DNA from: Mucilaginibacter lappiensis
GTDB lineage: Bacteria > Bacteroidota > Bacteroidia > Sphingobacteriales > Sphingobacteriaceae
DNA: 64,000 bases
Assembly: GCF_900155965.1 (NCBI RefSeq)
Contig: NZ_FTMG01000011.1
Location: 62,001-126,000 of the forward strand
Direction of reading: 5' to 3'
Part shown: piece by piece, positions 24,346-33,322 of the stretch
Layout of the letters: each line of letters starts with the position of its first letter
How positions within the stretch are numbered: the stretch's first letter is position 1
Position numbers and translations under genes: made by a program
The notes under the pieces: model-generated
Database searches by the model: none
The model's input: the letters and a program-made list of their open reading frames with translations, nothing else
What the model was told of the DNA's origin: nothing

Positions 24346-27222
24346 TTACTGTCTGCCTTTTGTTCGTATCTGTCCAAGCAGTCCATCTATCTGCTTTATA
24401 CTTCGTTCGAGTTCGTAAACAGACTTTTCAAAATGCCAGATATAGGTCGCCTCTTCGGTATCTAATGTTTCCCAAACCAGATGATATTGATTATTGCCAG
24501 AGAGCAAGAACACAAATGAAAAAGGCTCTAATACAAATCGGAGCTTTAATATAGATCGTTCATGTTTTTGGGAAAGGTAACGGAGATGACGATGATGCTT
24601 ATACTGCTTAAGAGCCAGTATGTTTTCTAATAGATCATCCTCATTTGTATAAATCAATTGTTCACTGCCGCCTTGCACTTGCCCGGCATCCAATAGATTT
24701 TCTTTACCTGCCGGGGTACCTTTAATAATTTCTTTATTTAAGAACCGGAACTTTACACTGTCAATGACTTCGCGGTTTATTTTATCAAGATCACTGGAGG
24801 ATGCTGATTTAAATACCAACCTGTTGTGTTGGAATGTAGCTCGTATGTTTACCAATACCGTTGTACTTTTCAGGAACCGGATGAAGTAGGGCTTAAGCAC
24901 GGTAAACTCCGGCCTGACATTTAAATTCTCTATCTCAAATTCAACTTCCTTACCGTTAAAGTCAGCAACGATATGTTTAAACGCAATGCTGCCAAACCTG
25001 AATTCTAATTGTTCAATTGGCACCTCAATTTTCTCGTTGATTTGACCGCTTACTATTTCGCTTTCATCTACTGGACTCGTTAGGTTATGTTGATCAAGCT
25101 TTTTATAATACAGATTTCTCTTTTGAAACAGCCTTTCCAGGTAGCTAATTTTGTGATCACGGTAATCATATATAATTGGTGATATTTCTGATCGTTGTAC
25201 CCTGCCGATATATTGGATGAGCTTGCCTTCAAAAGCGAACGGGTAAACTAAAAATAAGCATTCTATATTTTGAATATCCGTTCCTTCGCCAAAATACTGG
25301 CCTGTTGTAATCAGCACCTGGAAGTCACCTTTATTTATGGCAGCCCATTTAGATTTTTTAGATAAGTCGGAATCTTCGCCACTTAATGCTATGGTGTCGT
25401 AATTTTGTTTTAAATATTGTTGCAGAGAAGTGATATGCTCTTTCCGTTCTGTGATGATAACAGCTTTTCTACCGGCATTTAGTTGTGATATCACATCATT
25501 TAAAATGAGTTGATTCCTTGCTGAATCGTGGATCAAGATCTTAAATAGCGTTTCGAACTTGTCTGTTTTGGTATTAAAGGGTACGAACAGATCGGTATCC
25601 CTAATGATAATCTGCGTACCATTTTGATTTTGCACCTCCGGTGCTTTAACCTCATGGATAATTTCTCCCAAATGAATAAATATTAACTTGCCATCGTTAT
25701 ACTTTCTAAATGGTGTAGCGGTAAGGCCGTACATATAGTAGCTATTGAGTTTCCCAATAACACGCTGATAAGTTTCCGCCGGAACATGGTGGCACTCATC
25801 AATGATAATGGTGCCAAACGCATTCATCAGCTCTGCATTTTCAGATGTTGCCAGCGCTTTTTCCATGCTTTGGATCATGGCTACAGTAATGTGTTTACCG
25901 GGCTTGCTCTTTCCTTGACCAATACGTCCAATATCCTTTTTGGGAATCCCTAGGAAGAATTCTATGCGTTCTATCCATTGGTCTGCCAATTGCTTGCGAT
26001 GAACTAAAATGAGTGCCGGTTGCTGCTTGTCTTTTATAATAGCCAAACTCAATACCGTTTTACCAGAGCCAGGCGGAGCGACAATAATTCCAAAATCTTT
26101 TTTAGTAGCTGCATGCTGCGCGGTTAATTGATACTCCCTTAATGAAGTAGTGCCTTTAAAACTTATTAAGTCTGCTTTCTTTCTTTGATCGTCAAACACA
26201 TATTCAATTTGCTGCTCTTTACAAAACCGTAATAACCTACCAATAAATCCACGTGGTACTGAAATCGATTCAGACGTTTCATTCAACAGTTTGAAGTAGC
26301 GTTTTACGCCAAATGTATTTTTATTGATATTCTTCTTTACCTGGTATTCATTGTTGGCAAAGTTTAGTTCCTCTTTTAAAAAGCCAACAAATGGAGCAGG
26401 TAAGCCTATACGGCTAATATGAATTTCATTGTTCAATACTATTGCCAACTTACCAGCTACAGGTTGTTCTTTTTGAAATAGTCCTGTTGAAAGTTCGTTA
26501 TAGTCAGTTTGCTCTTTGTAAATGTAATTGAGTTGGCTTATCGTTATTGTCTTGATCGTTTTTAAAAATAGCCACTGGTCATCAAAGGGCTTTAAGGTTT
26601 CAGGATCAATGAAACAGCTATTGCCATCATTTAAGCTCGTTTTGTTTAAGGGTAAAGCAATAAGATTCCCCAAGCCCTTTTTTGAATGGTAATCCTGATT
26701 TGGAAATAACCTGTCAAAACTTGAGTTTTTATCGAATACTGAAATTAAACCTGCTTTCTGTAGCAATGCCGTCATTATTTTTCTGCTTCTGAATGCCTCA
26801 TAAGGTTCTTCAAAAAATATCCATACATGGCCGCCTTTACCGGAACGAGAACGCTCCAAATAAGCAGGTATATCATACTCCTCGCAAATTTTAATAAATG
26901 TCCGGCATTCCTCAATCCAATCTGCTTCGTCAAAGTCTGCTGCAATGAACCATGATGTATTATCTTGCAATAATGGGTAAAGGCCTACAACTTGCTCTCC
27001 TTTTAGGTGCTTAATTAAATGGTCGTCTGTTAAGGGTTGGTATGTTTTATCAGAAAAAGTTTGAAAAGTACCGCCTTTCATTTGATGCAACTTATATCGG
27101 TGTGGATCAAAACGGTAAGCCGGAATATAGCTGCTTTTACCACCTTTCTCCCATCTTAATGCAAATACATCTTCTCTACCTTTGAATAAGGACTTATAAA
27201 GAATCAATCGATCATCTTTCAT
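24346..27222 (-). CDS. TOTE-type archaeo-eukaryotic primase fused to SF2 helicase
   Basis: Protein of 958 residues. The N-terminal archaeo-eukaryotic primase domain of the TOTE conflict-system type has FIAADFDEADW (catalytic acids Asp96 and Asp98) and SGKGGHVWIFFEEP (His132). The SF2 helicase core has APPGSGKT (382-389), DECH (475-478), GLTATPF (499-505) and QYIGRVQRS near 660. The C-terminal 250 residues are unassigned. The family is predicted to be involved in conflict with mobile elements or viruses; an RNA- or DNA-primed synthesis role is inferred. After its TAA the same frame continues for 35 codons (to 24241), and part of that tail recurs in unit B. The stop may therefore truncate an original protein of about 994 residues. 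Confidence 0.85.
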   Translation of the reverse strand: MKDDRLILYKSLFKGREDVFALRWEKGGKSSYIPAYRFDPHRYKLHQMKGGTFQTFSDKTYQPLTDDHLIKHLKGEQVVGLYPLLQDNTSWFIAADFDEADWIEECRTFIKICEEYDIPAYLERSRSGKGGHVWIFFEEPYEAFRSRKIMTALLQKAGLISVFDKNSSFDRLFPNQDYHSKKGLGNLIALPLNKTSLNDGNSCFIDPETLKPFDDQWLFLKTIKTITISQLNYIYKEQTDYNELSTGLFQKEQPVAGKLAIVLNNEIHISRIGLPAPFVGFLKEELNFANNEYQVKKNINKNTFGVKRYFKLLNETSESISVPRGFIGRLLRFCKEQQIEYVFDDQRKKADLISFKGTTSLREYQLTAQHAATKKDFGIIVAPPGSGKTVLSLAIIKDKQQPALILVHRKQLADQWIERIEFFLGIPKKDIGRIGQGKSKPGKHITVAMIQSMEKALATSENAELMNAFGTIIIDECHHVPAETYQRVIGKLNSYYMYGLTATPFRKYNDGKLIFIHLGEIIHEVKAPEVQNQNGTQIIIRDTDLFVPFNTKTDKFETLFKILIHDSARNQLILNDVISQLNAGRKAVIITERKEHITSLQQYLKQNYDTIALSGEDSDLSKKSKWAAINKGDFQVLITTGQYFGEGTDIQNIECLFLVYPFAFEGKLIQYIGRVQRSEISPIIYDYRDHKISYLERLFQKRNLYYKKLDQHNLTSPVDESEIVSGQINEKIEVPIEQLEFRFGSIAFKHIVADFNGKEVEFEIENLNVRPEFTVLKPYFIRFLKSTTVLVNIRATFQHNRLVFKSASSSDLDKINREVIDSVKFRFLNKEIIKGTPAGKENLLDAGQVQGGSEQLIYTNEDDLLENILALKQYKHHRHLRYLSQKHERSILKLRFVLEPFSFVFLLSGNNQYHLVWETLDTEEATYIWHFEKSVYELERSIKQIDGLLGQIRTKGRQ

Positions 27223-27351
27223 TCCGGGCGGCAGGTGTTTAACTTATTTCAAAGTTAAGCAACAAACTATTGTTATCTATGTATATAAAGAGCGTGAATA
27301 ATAAATAGATAAGCTTTATACTATTTCTTACTTTTAGAAAAAGAGAAGCAG

Positions 27352-28113
27352 ATGAAAGGCACAAAGATAAATTTTAAGGGTCGCGAGTATAATAGTGACG
27401 GAGATCGCCCAGTACAGTTAGATGATGTTCCAAAAGTGAATTCCGAAAAACAGTTAAAGAAAATTCTTCGTGATAAAAGCCTTGTATTCCTACAAATAGG
27501 CGATAAGGAACTGTTTGGAATTAATAGATTGAAATTTAAGCAAAAGAGTTTTTTGATGTTGGAGCCTAATCCTGTAACTTTTTATTTCTCATTAGCATTT
27601 GATGCCGTTCGACAATTAGAAGACGCAAGATCTTTATTCGCTAACACTTTAAATGAAGGTGCAAATTCTGGAACGGTAGTATTTAGTTATGTATTCAAAG
27701 TCACATCAGTAGGTATCATATTTTCCTTCTTTGCTTTGGAAGCTTTCATGAATCAGATGCTGCCAGATTATGCACTAATCAATTACAATGGAAAACTTGT
27801 AGAAAAGGAGCATATACAGAGATGGACATCCTTTGAGGATAAAATGAACACTATTATTCCGAGGCTATGTAATAAAGACTTTGCACAAAAATATCCCAAA
27901 AAGATGGATAGGATAGCAAGGTTAAAAAAGCTTCGTGATGAGTTAACTCACCTGAAAGAGCGAAGAAAAAATGGTTTTACATCGTACGATAATGTCTATC
28001 AGGATATACTTGATTTAAATTTGAAGTCAATAGTTGTAGCGGTCAAATCTTTCATAAATTTTTATCAACCCGGACTTATTTCTAATTACAAAGGACGAAC
28101 GTCTATCAAGTAA
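27352..28113 (+). CDS. HEPN-like protein divergent from the TOTE primase-helicase
   Basis: Protein of 253 residues of no recognised named family. The hydrophobic run TSVGIIFSFFALEAFMNQML (about 118-137) and the helix MDRIARLKKLRDELTHLKER (185-204) contain R195-D-E-L-T-H200. This is the R-x4-H arrangement of HEPN RNases, usually found near the end of a four-helix bundle as here. The opening FALEAFMNQM helix is also common in HEPN proteins. It may be an RNA-cleaving effector or toxin. It shares a 129-base divergent promoter region with the TOTE gene inside the same integrative unit. No antitoxin-like nucleotidyltransferase gene is adjacent. Confidence 0.6.
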   Translation: MKGTKINFKGREYNSDGDRPVQLDDVPKVNSEKQLKKILRDKSLVFLQIGDKELFGINRLKFKQKSFLMLEPNPVTFYFSLAFDAVRQLEDARSLFANTLNEGANSGTVVFSYVFKVTSVGIIFSFFALEAFMNQMLPDYALINYNGKLVEKEHIQRWTSFEDKMNTIIPRLCNKDFAQKYPKKMDRIARLKKLRDELTHLKERRKNGFTSYDNVYQDILDLNLKSIVVAVKSFINFYQPGLISNYKGRTSIK

Positions 28114-28243
28114 GCAGTATAGTTAATAATTAAACGTTTTTTTTAATTTATCTTCAATGTTAGGAATGGAGAAGATAAAATTAAAATAGATATATTTCAG
28201 AATCGACTTATCATCGTCGAAAAGATTATTTTTAGCTCCATTT

Positions 28244-28426
28244 ATTAAGACTTCCGTAAAACAGGCTATGTCGATATTAGCTAAAAATGGCATCCAAGTG
28301 GATGATACTGAGGCGAGCGTTATATTAGAATTTCTGTATATTATAGCAAAGAATTACAACAAACATAGAGCCAATCAAAATGCGCCTAACCTTAAGGAGA
28401 ATTCGAACCTTGAGAAGACAGCTTAA
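28244..28426 (+). pseudogene. Truncated copy of the recombinase-associated small gene
   Basis: The frame reads KTSVKQAMSILAKNGIQVDD, TEASVILEFLYIIAKNYNKH and ends LEKTA before TAA at 28424. It closely parallels the intact gene at 46984-47193 (VKRAISVLAKNGIEVDD, SEASVILDFLYLIAKNY). The region upstream shows no recombinase gene, only an unrelated open stretch, so the 5' part has been lost. An ATG at 28268 could still start a 52-residue product. It marks the right end of unit A and precedes right-end repeat copy 1. Confidence 0.75.
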
Positions 28427-28443
28427 AAGCAACTTTCAGTTCC

Positions 28444-28586
28444 CTTTTTAGACCACATTGAATAAAAGTATAAGGATTTTGTCAGCAAAGTTCGAACTAA
28501 AAATGACGAGACTTAACGATTTGGTTCACAGGTTTTTATTGGCATAAAAAAAGGAAACACCGATGGTATGGTGTTTCCTTAAGTAG
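28444..28586. repeat. Right-end repeat, copy 1
   Basis: Starts CTTTTTAGAC and continues AATAAAAGTATAAGGATTTT. It then holds TTTTTATTGGCATAAAAAAA and the hairpin GGAAACACC/GGTGTTTCC, and ends AAGTAG (28581-28586). It aligns along its length with 28759-28900, 32951-33076 and 47199-47342. Confidence 0.85.
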
Positions 28587-28900
28587 GGAAGCGGCAAAAG
28601 TTCTAACTTTCATGCCGATATAGAGGCAGTAATAGATGCCAAGGGTATAGATCGATATAATTTCTCGTCTAACAATTCTTTCCAAACAATAAACCCTTTA
28701 TGATCATTTGTGTAATCATGTACTTGAAAAAACGTCGTAAATGTACCTTTCTGCCCATCTTTTAGACTATATTGTGTAAAGGTCCAAAGATTATTTTGGG
28801 AAATTTCGAACTAATAATGTCCGACTGTAAGGCTCTGGCTAACAGATATCTATTGGCATAAAAAAGGAAGCAACCATAATTAGGTTGTTTCCTTAAGTAG
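28587..28900. mobile_element. 314-bp internally deleted integrative unit (unit B)
   Basis: Consists only of a left-end repeat (28587-28723) followed by a right-end repeat (28759-28900) with AAGTAG at its right edge. The left piece encodes, on the minus strand, HDYTNDHKGFIVWKELLDEK, the C-terminal tail of a TOTE-like gene. It breaks off exactly after GTACATGATTACAC, beyond which the sequence is unrelated. It looks like a remnant after a large internal deletion and resembles a non-autonomous mini-element. Confidence 0.65.
28759..28900. repeat. Right-end repeat, copy 2 (most diverged)
   Basis: CTTTTAGACTATATTGTGTA corresponds to CTTTTTAGACTATTTTGGAT of copy 4. It ends with the hairpin GGAAGCAACC/GGTTGTTTCC and AAGTAG at 28895-28900. 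Confidence 0.75.
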
Positions 28901-29093
28901 CTTCAGTACACAAATTAATTAAAATTTCTTGAACGCAATTCGCAGATTGTCTTCTTTTTAAAGACGGAACAACTGAATATAACTAATTTATTATCGAGTG
29001 TTTATTTAGGTGAAATTATCGACAAGAAATAGCCGAAATTAGGTAATAATTATGTACTACTTAGCTGTTTTTGACGCGTGCAATATTTTAAGG

Positions 29094-29624
29094 TTATTTT
29101 TTATAATAAGTGCTTAACGAATACGGTTTGCAATTGGTGAGTAAATCATCAAGTGCTACCAGTATTTCGTTTAAGTCAAGCATTTCATCGCGAAATACTA
29201 ATGTATTATTAAAAGAATTATAACCTCTATGAGTATTCAGAGGGAGATCGCCAAAGATTCCACTTGTTAAGGAGGGATTCATCGCCAAGTCAATGTAAAG
29301 CCCTTGTGAATTATAACTAAAATATTCGTCGACGCGCTCATCATAATGCTCGAAGTGATTGCGAAATTTACGATTGGAAAGAGGATTGTCCTTCTCAACT
29401 TTCAATATTTTCCTTAGCTCTACGCCGCGTCCTTTATATTTCTCAATAGGCCAAAGAATTTTTGACACATTTCCCACCGATACAAGAATAGATTGTATTG
29501 AACACCATGTTTCAACATGATCAAAATTTTCATGTGTAGCGCGTAGACGCCCAGCAGCTCTTTGTGCAATTTTAGATTGTAGAACAATCTCACCTATTAA
29601 AATCATTTCTTGAAGACCATTCAT
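29094..29624 (-). CDS. HEPN-like protein of unit C
   Basis: Protein of 176 residues, mostly helical, without signal or membrane segments. LSNRKFRNHFEHYDERVDEY (82-101) contains R88-N-H-F-E-H93, an R-x4-H motif like HEPN RNases, in a (F/L)RNHFEHxDER context seen in many small bacterial proteins. The N-terminal helices (MNGLQEMILIGEIVLQSKIA) would form the rest of the bundle. It may act as an RNase or RNA-binding factor. It lies downstream of the SEC-C protein on the same strand with about 190 bases between, so co-transcription is possible. It shares little obvious sequence with the HEPN-like protein at 27352. Confidence 0.6.
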   Translation of the reverse strand: MNGLQEMILIGEIVLQSKIAQRAAGRLRATHENFDHVETWCSIQSILVSVGNVSKILWPIEKYKGRGVELRKILKVEKDNPLSNRKFRNHFEHYDERVDEYFSYNSQGLYIDLAMNPSLTSGIFGDLPLNTHRGYNSFNNTLVFRDEMLDLNEILVALDDLLTNCKPYSLSTYYKK

Positions 29625-29812
29625 TTTCTTAGCAATTAGCGTTCTTAAAGATTAATAGCTCAATTTTAATCAAATAATAAAGCTATAAAGATCACTTGGA
29701 CAAAAGAAAAACCGCACTACGCAGCCTATTTGCGCAGCAATACTTTGCCAATCATTTATATAAAAAGACTGGCAATTAGTTAGTTATTGACAAGTCGGAC
29801 TTCAGATATAAT

Positions 29813-32131
29813 TTATTGCATACTGCAGTATTTATATTTTTTACCGCTTTGACAAGGACAAGGTTCATTTCTGCCTATTTTACCTCGTGGTTTTAACGGG
29901 ATAGGACGAGTTGTTTTCATCTTTGTCAATTCGTCCTGAAAAGTAACCTCCAGTTCCGGGTCCGGTTTCCACGGGTCGTCGAAATATATCAAGGCATCTA
30001 TCAGGTGAGGACTTGCTGAATAGGCACCGAGGCCGAGCCAGGCGTTAGACTTGTTCAAATATTTTCGGAGCTGTGCATATACAAAGGTTTGGCCTTCTAG
30101 TTCTTTAGGGTCGGGGTTATTAATCACGAAATAGCTCAGGCCGAAATCTGAAGCGACCGGAGTTGCCATTGTTTTATTTGCCCCTTCGCGTCGTGCATCA
30201 TTTTTTGTTTTGCCCATGTGCCCAACAATTCCCTTGCGGGCGTCACCGGACCAATCCAGCAAATGGAAAATAATATCAGTTGCTTTCTGATTGCGTGTCG
30301 CTTTGATAGCCTTAACTAAAAGATCAAATTGTGGATCTTTCCAACGGTGTGAGATCGGATCATCCTTTTCAGGAAGTAAGTGCAATTTACCTGTTTTATA
30401 GGGATAGAAATTTCGATCGATGAGCTTTCCAAAATCCGTCTCTAAAGCGACAAAATCGGCACCATCTCTCGGCCAAAGTTTTTGATCAAGATGATATCCG
30501 AGATATACCAATTCTTCATCCGCGCGAAAGTAATCCATCAACCTGGTCCTTTGTCGCATATAATACAGAAAATCATAAGGATCTTTCAGATAATAGGCAA
30601 GCAATTCCAAATCGAAAACAGAAACAAATAAAGGGAACGGGTCTTGCTCTTTTTTGTTGAGCATCATATGAACCTGATGCGCCAGAGTTGGATAGTTTTC
30701 GGTAGTCAGTCCCATGATATAAACCTCACTGAGGTTTTCCGGCAGAGCGATCTCGTTCCCATCCGTATTAATAAACTTGGCCTTGCGATTTAACAAAGCG
30801 TCACGCGATACCAATCCCTGATCGTAAGCATCCTGAATAGCACCTTTGAAGTCTTTCGATAGTTGATCGAAGTCTCCGCGTTTGGCACCAAGGGTCAGTT
30901 TTTTGGACTTAACCTGAACGCATAATGCTTTGTTACCCAGCAGGCAAAGCACATCGATATCAGTTTCTCTATGGCCTTTTTTGCCTTCAACCAAGACAGA
31001 CCGATGAGTATTTTCCTTGCCAAATACCTGGCTCAAAAAATCATAAGCGATCTCTTCACCGACGTCTCCGCGATGTTTGGCCTGGCTAGCGCGGTATTGT
31101 TTATCATCCCACATCCAGTAGAAAGGGCTTTCATAAACCGCCTCGGGTAACAAAAAGCCAATAAGTAGCATATAACGTTCTTCACCCAAGTTGATCAGTG
31201 GGCGGGAATTGAGGATATTGTAATAACCGGGTCCCTCGTAGCTTTCATTACATACGGGGGCAAAGGAAAAATTATTAAAGAAATGGCCAACGGCTTCAGA
31301 ATCAATGCCGGTTAAGTCAGATGGCCTAATAATAAATAGCTCCAGTAAATTTTGATAAAAAACTTTCCAGCCTTCTTCGCTATCAGTTGAAGAATTTTGA
31401 TCAGGAAAGAGCGCATTATAACGATAAAAACTAAAAGCGATAAGTTGCTGTCTTTCGATTTCATCGATCTTTTCCTTGGAATGCGTTTTCTTCATTTGCT
31501 TCCGTGCCTTCGCCGCTACTTCAGGGAATACATCCCGGACATTAACCGGCAAGACTTTTTTGGCCTTTGTCAAACTAAATGCTTTAATCATATCAACGAT
31601 CTTCCGGATTGTATCGATGTCAAAGTTCTTGTTTTTCAGCAACCATTCCCGGTCATATTTATATTTCGCATCGAGATATTCCATGTACTGAAAATCGTAA
31701 ACGCCTTCGCCTGCATAAAACATCGGTTCCATCAAGCCTTGGTCTTTTACGAAGAAATCCAGGCGATCCTGCCACTCATCTTCAAATACCTCGCCTTTTT
31801 CCTGTCGTTTCATCATGTCCCGGAGTTTGGCCATTTGCGGTTCATTCAAAGACCAATGGAGCTCTTCCATGAGTGTGTATGTTTGTTCCTTCTGCCCGAA
31901 TGATTGCTCCGGCGACTCGGGGAAGGTAAAATCAATTTCCTTTTGAACCAGGAAGCCAAGAATCAAGGAACATTCTTTGACGCTTAGCCTGGACATATGG
32001 TCTACTTCGTGGATCTTGTTCAAATCCATGTGGAAATCCTCAAAAAGAATAAGGCAAAGCGAATAAATATAACCTGGAGTGTAGATCAGTTTTTTTAAGT
32101 CTGTAAGGACTTCCGCAGTATTTCTTAACAT
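29813..32131 (-). CDS. PD-(D/E)XK-like protein with C-terminal SEC-C motif
   Basis: Protein of 772 residues from the ATG at 32131; an earlier in-frame codon at 32182 would add 17 unlikely residues. A nuclease-like core lies near 370-410: GDVGEEIAYDFLSQVFG, then HRETDIDVLCLLG and ALCVQVKSKK. These give the E...D...(Q/E)xK pattern of restriction-like endonucleases of the NERD or YraN type. The last 22 residues (GRNEPCPCQSGKKYKYC) form a SEC-C zinc-binding motif. The large helical N-terminal half is unassigned. It is probably a DNA-acting enzyme of unit C, and a defence role is inferred from the neighbourhood. Confidence 0.75.
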   Translation of the reverse strand: MLRNTAEVLTDLKKLIYTPGYIYSLCLILFEDFHMDLNKIHEVDHMSRLSVKECSLILGFLVQKEIDFTFPESPEQSFGQKEQTYTLMEELHWSLNEPQMAKLRDMMKRQEKGEVFEDEWQDRLDFFVKDQGLMEPMFYAGEGVYDFQYMEYLDAKYKYDREWLLKNKNFDIDTIRKIVDMIKAFSLTKAKKVLPVNVRDVFPEVAAKARKQMKKTHSKEKIDEIERQQLIAFSFYRYNALFPDQNSSTDSEEGWKVFYQNLLELFIIRPSDLTGIDSEAVGHFFNNFSFAPVCNESYEGPGYYNILNSRPLINLGEERYMLLIGFLLPEAVYESPFYWMWDDKQYRASQAKHRGDVGEEIAYDFLSQVFGKENTHRSVLVEGKKGHRETDIDVLCLLGNKALCVQVKSKKLTLGAKRGDFDQLSKDFKGAIQDAYDQGLVSRDALLNRKAKFINTDGNEIALPENLSEVYIMGLTTENYPTLAHQVHMMLNKKEQDPFPLFVSVFDLELLAYYLKDPYDFLYYMRQRTRLMDYFRADEELVYLGYHLDQKLWPRDGADFVALETDFGKLIDRNFYPYKTGKLHLLPEKDDPISHRWKDPQFDLLVKAIKATRNQKATDIIFHLLDWSGDARKGIVGHMGKTKNDARREGANKTMATPVASDFGLSYFVINNPDPKELEGQTFVYAQLRKYLNKSNAWLGLGAYSASPHLIDALIYFDDPWKPDPELEVTFQDELTKMKTTRPIPLKPRGKIGRNEPCPCQSGKKYKYCSMQ

Positions 32132-32194
32132 ATTCAGATTTGGCTTAAGTTTTTTATAAATATAATTGCATTGGATGAACACACCAATAGATTG

Positions 32195-32380
32195 ATGAAA
32201 ACACCCCCTAAAACCTATTACCTGGCCTCACAATGCGGGCAAGAATTAGCGAACGTACGCGAACTTAGCGCCACGGCCTTTCAGGAAATCTCGGAAGATA
32301 TAACAGCGTTGGAAGCTTTCGACCGGGACGGACGTTTATTTCGTCTTGCAGAGTTTAATCACAGGAATTTATTTGGATAA
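32195..32380 (+). CDS. Possible small protein
   Basis: Frame of 61 residues from the ATG at 32195 (MKTPPKTYYLASQCGQELAN to FNHRNLFG). It is divergent from the SEC-C gene, whose start lies 63 bases away. The composition is protein-like, with an amphipathic helix (QEISEDITALEAF), but nothing was recognised and there is no clear ribosome-binding site. It could be a small regulator or a fragment of a lost gene. Confidence 0.35.
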   Translation: MKTPPKTYYLASQCGQELANVRELSATAFQEISEDITALEAFDRDGRLFRLAEFNHRNLFG

Positions 32381-32514
32381 AGTAAACTCTGCTGCTCGCT
32401 GTTAAATAAAAGAGAACCAGACCACTAATATAATCATATGAAGAAATGATATCTTAGAAGTATTGCCATTTGCAATGGACTCTCTTATCAACAAGCATTG
32501 AAAAATCTTAGAAA

Positions 32515-32937
32515 TTATGGCTGAAAATCATATTTCAGGCCAGTAAAAAAAGCCGTTCCATTTTCTTTCAGGTAGTCAAAGGAAAAGATAGGCATATTGA
32601 AATTTGGTGTAAATTTCTTTGACTGAAGTAAATAAGGGATCAATAAATCCTGCGTTGTTATAAAAACCGGGATAATCTTATAACCGGTTAAGTCCAGATT
32701 CGTGCGGATATTTAAGATTGATATATCCGCAGTGATTACCTGGAAGCGTCGGTAATGTTTTTCCATCCAACTGAGGTCGTTGCCATCAGCCACCAGGAAG
32801 CGGTCCCTTTCTTCTGCCATTTCTTTAGCCACTTTGGAAGGTGTAGTATTTTTCGCTTCGTCCAAATAAAGGCGGGCAGCAGCCTGGTCAATGGCCAGCA
32901 CGTCAATATCGCCCAAAATTCCTGGTAAATCTAATTC
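32515..32937 (-). pseudogene. 5'-truncated nuclease-like gene remnant
   Basis: The readable C-terminal part is about 140 residues: SELDLPGILGDIDVLAID, then RLYLDEAKNTTPSKVAKEMA, then YKIIPVFITTQDLLIPYLLQ. GDIDVLAxD...LxEAKN is a PD-(D/E)XK-like core, so the family is probably a nuclease of unknown class. The frame is open past 32916 but loses coherence at about 32945, where right-end repeat copy 3 begins. The gene was evidently cut there when the element end arrived or recombined. Much of the N-terminus is missing, so it is not expected to be active. Confidence 0.65.
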
Positions 32938-32950
32938 CGAGAAAACGATG

Positions 32951-33076
32951 AATAAAAGTCTAAGGATTTTGTCAGCAAAGTTCGAACTAAAAATGACGAG
33001 ACGTAACGATTTGGGTCACTGATTTTTATTGGCATAAAAAAAGGAAACAACCAATGTATGGTGTTTCCTTAAGTAG
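32951..33076. repeat. Right-end repeat, copy 3
   Basis: AATAAAAGTCTAAGGATTTT is followed by TGTCAGCAAAGTTCGAACTA, TTTTTATTGGCATAAAAAAA, the GGAAACAACC/GGTGTTTCC hairpin and AAGTAG (33071-33076). It is very similar to copy 1 and lacks the first 20 bases, where the truncated nuclease remnant joins. Confidence 0.85.
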
Positions 33077-33130
33077 GGAACCGGCAAAAGTTCTAACTTT
33101 TCCGCTGATATACAGGCTATTGTAGATGCA
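33077..33130. repeat. Left-end repeat, copy 3
   Basis: GGAACCGGCAAAAGTTCTAA and the following GATATACAGGC and GTAGATGCAAAAG match 28587-28640 closely and 24176-24230 more loosely. It marks the left end of unit D. Confidence 0.65.
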
Positions 33131-33322
33131 AAAGATTTATTTGGTGGAAATTCAGCCGAATAATCGAGGATTGTAGTGTTGTAAATTTACTTTTTAAAAT
33201 AGTTAGGCAATTAAGGCTAGCTGTTTTTAACTGATGGCTCGCGTATATGCCGATCTGGTATCCGCTATCTAAGTGTGACTTGATGGTATAGATTCTCTGA
33301 GCCGAAGTTTTGATCAAATATA

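Larger units (their letters stand above)
28427..29093. other. Gene-free stretch made of element ends
   Basis: The 667 bases consist of right-end repeat copy 1, the 314-bp unit B (left-end copy 2 joined to right-end copy 2), and about 190 bases of AT-rich sequence before the end of the HEPN-like gene at 29094. No intact gene was found. Confidence 0.7.
32938..33322. other. Junction between units C and D
   Basis: Holds right-end repeat copy 3 (32951-33076) and a short left-end repeat (33077-33130). About 190 bases of AT-rich sequence before the hsdR stop show no gene. Confidence 0.65.

Noticed and set aside
28587..28620. Possible tRNA 3' fragment at the internal junctions
   Set aside because: GGCAAAAGTTCTAAC resembles a T arm, but the loop is six bases and the stem does not match tRNA-Met; it is better explained as the element left end.
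33117..33317. Minus-strand frame of 66 codons at the unit C/D junction
   Set aside because: It lies in AT-rich end sequence and reads through a left-end repeat; no conserved features.
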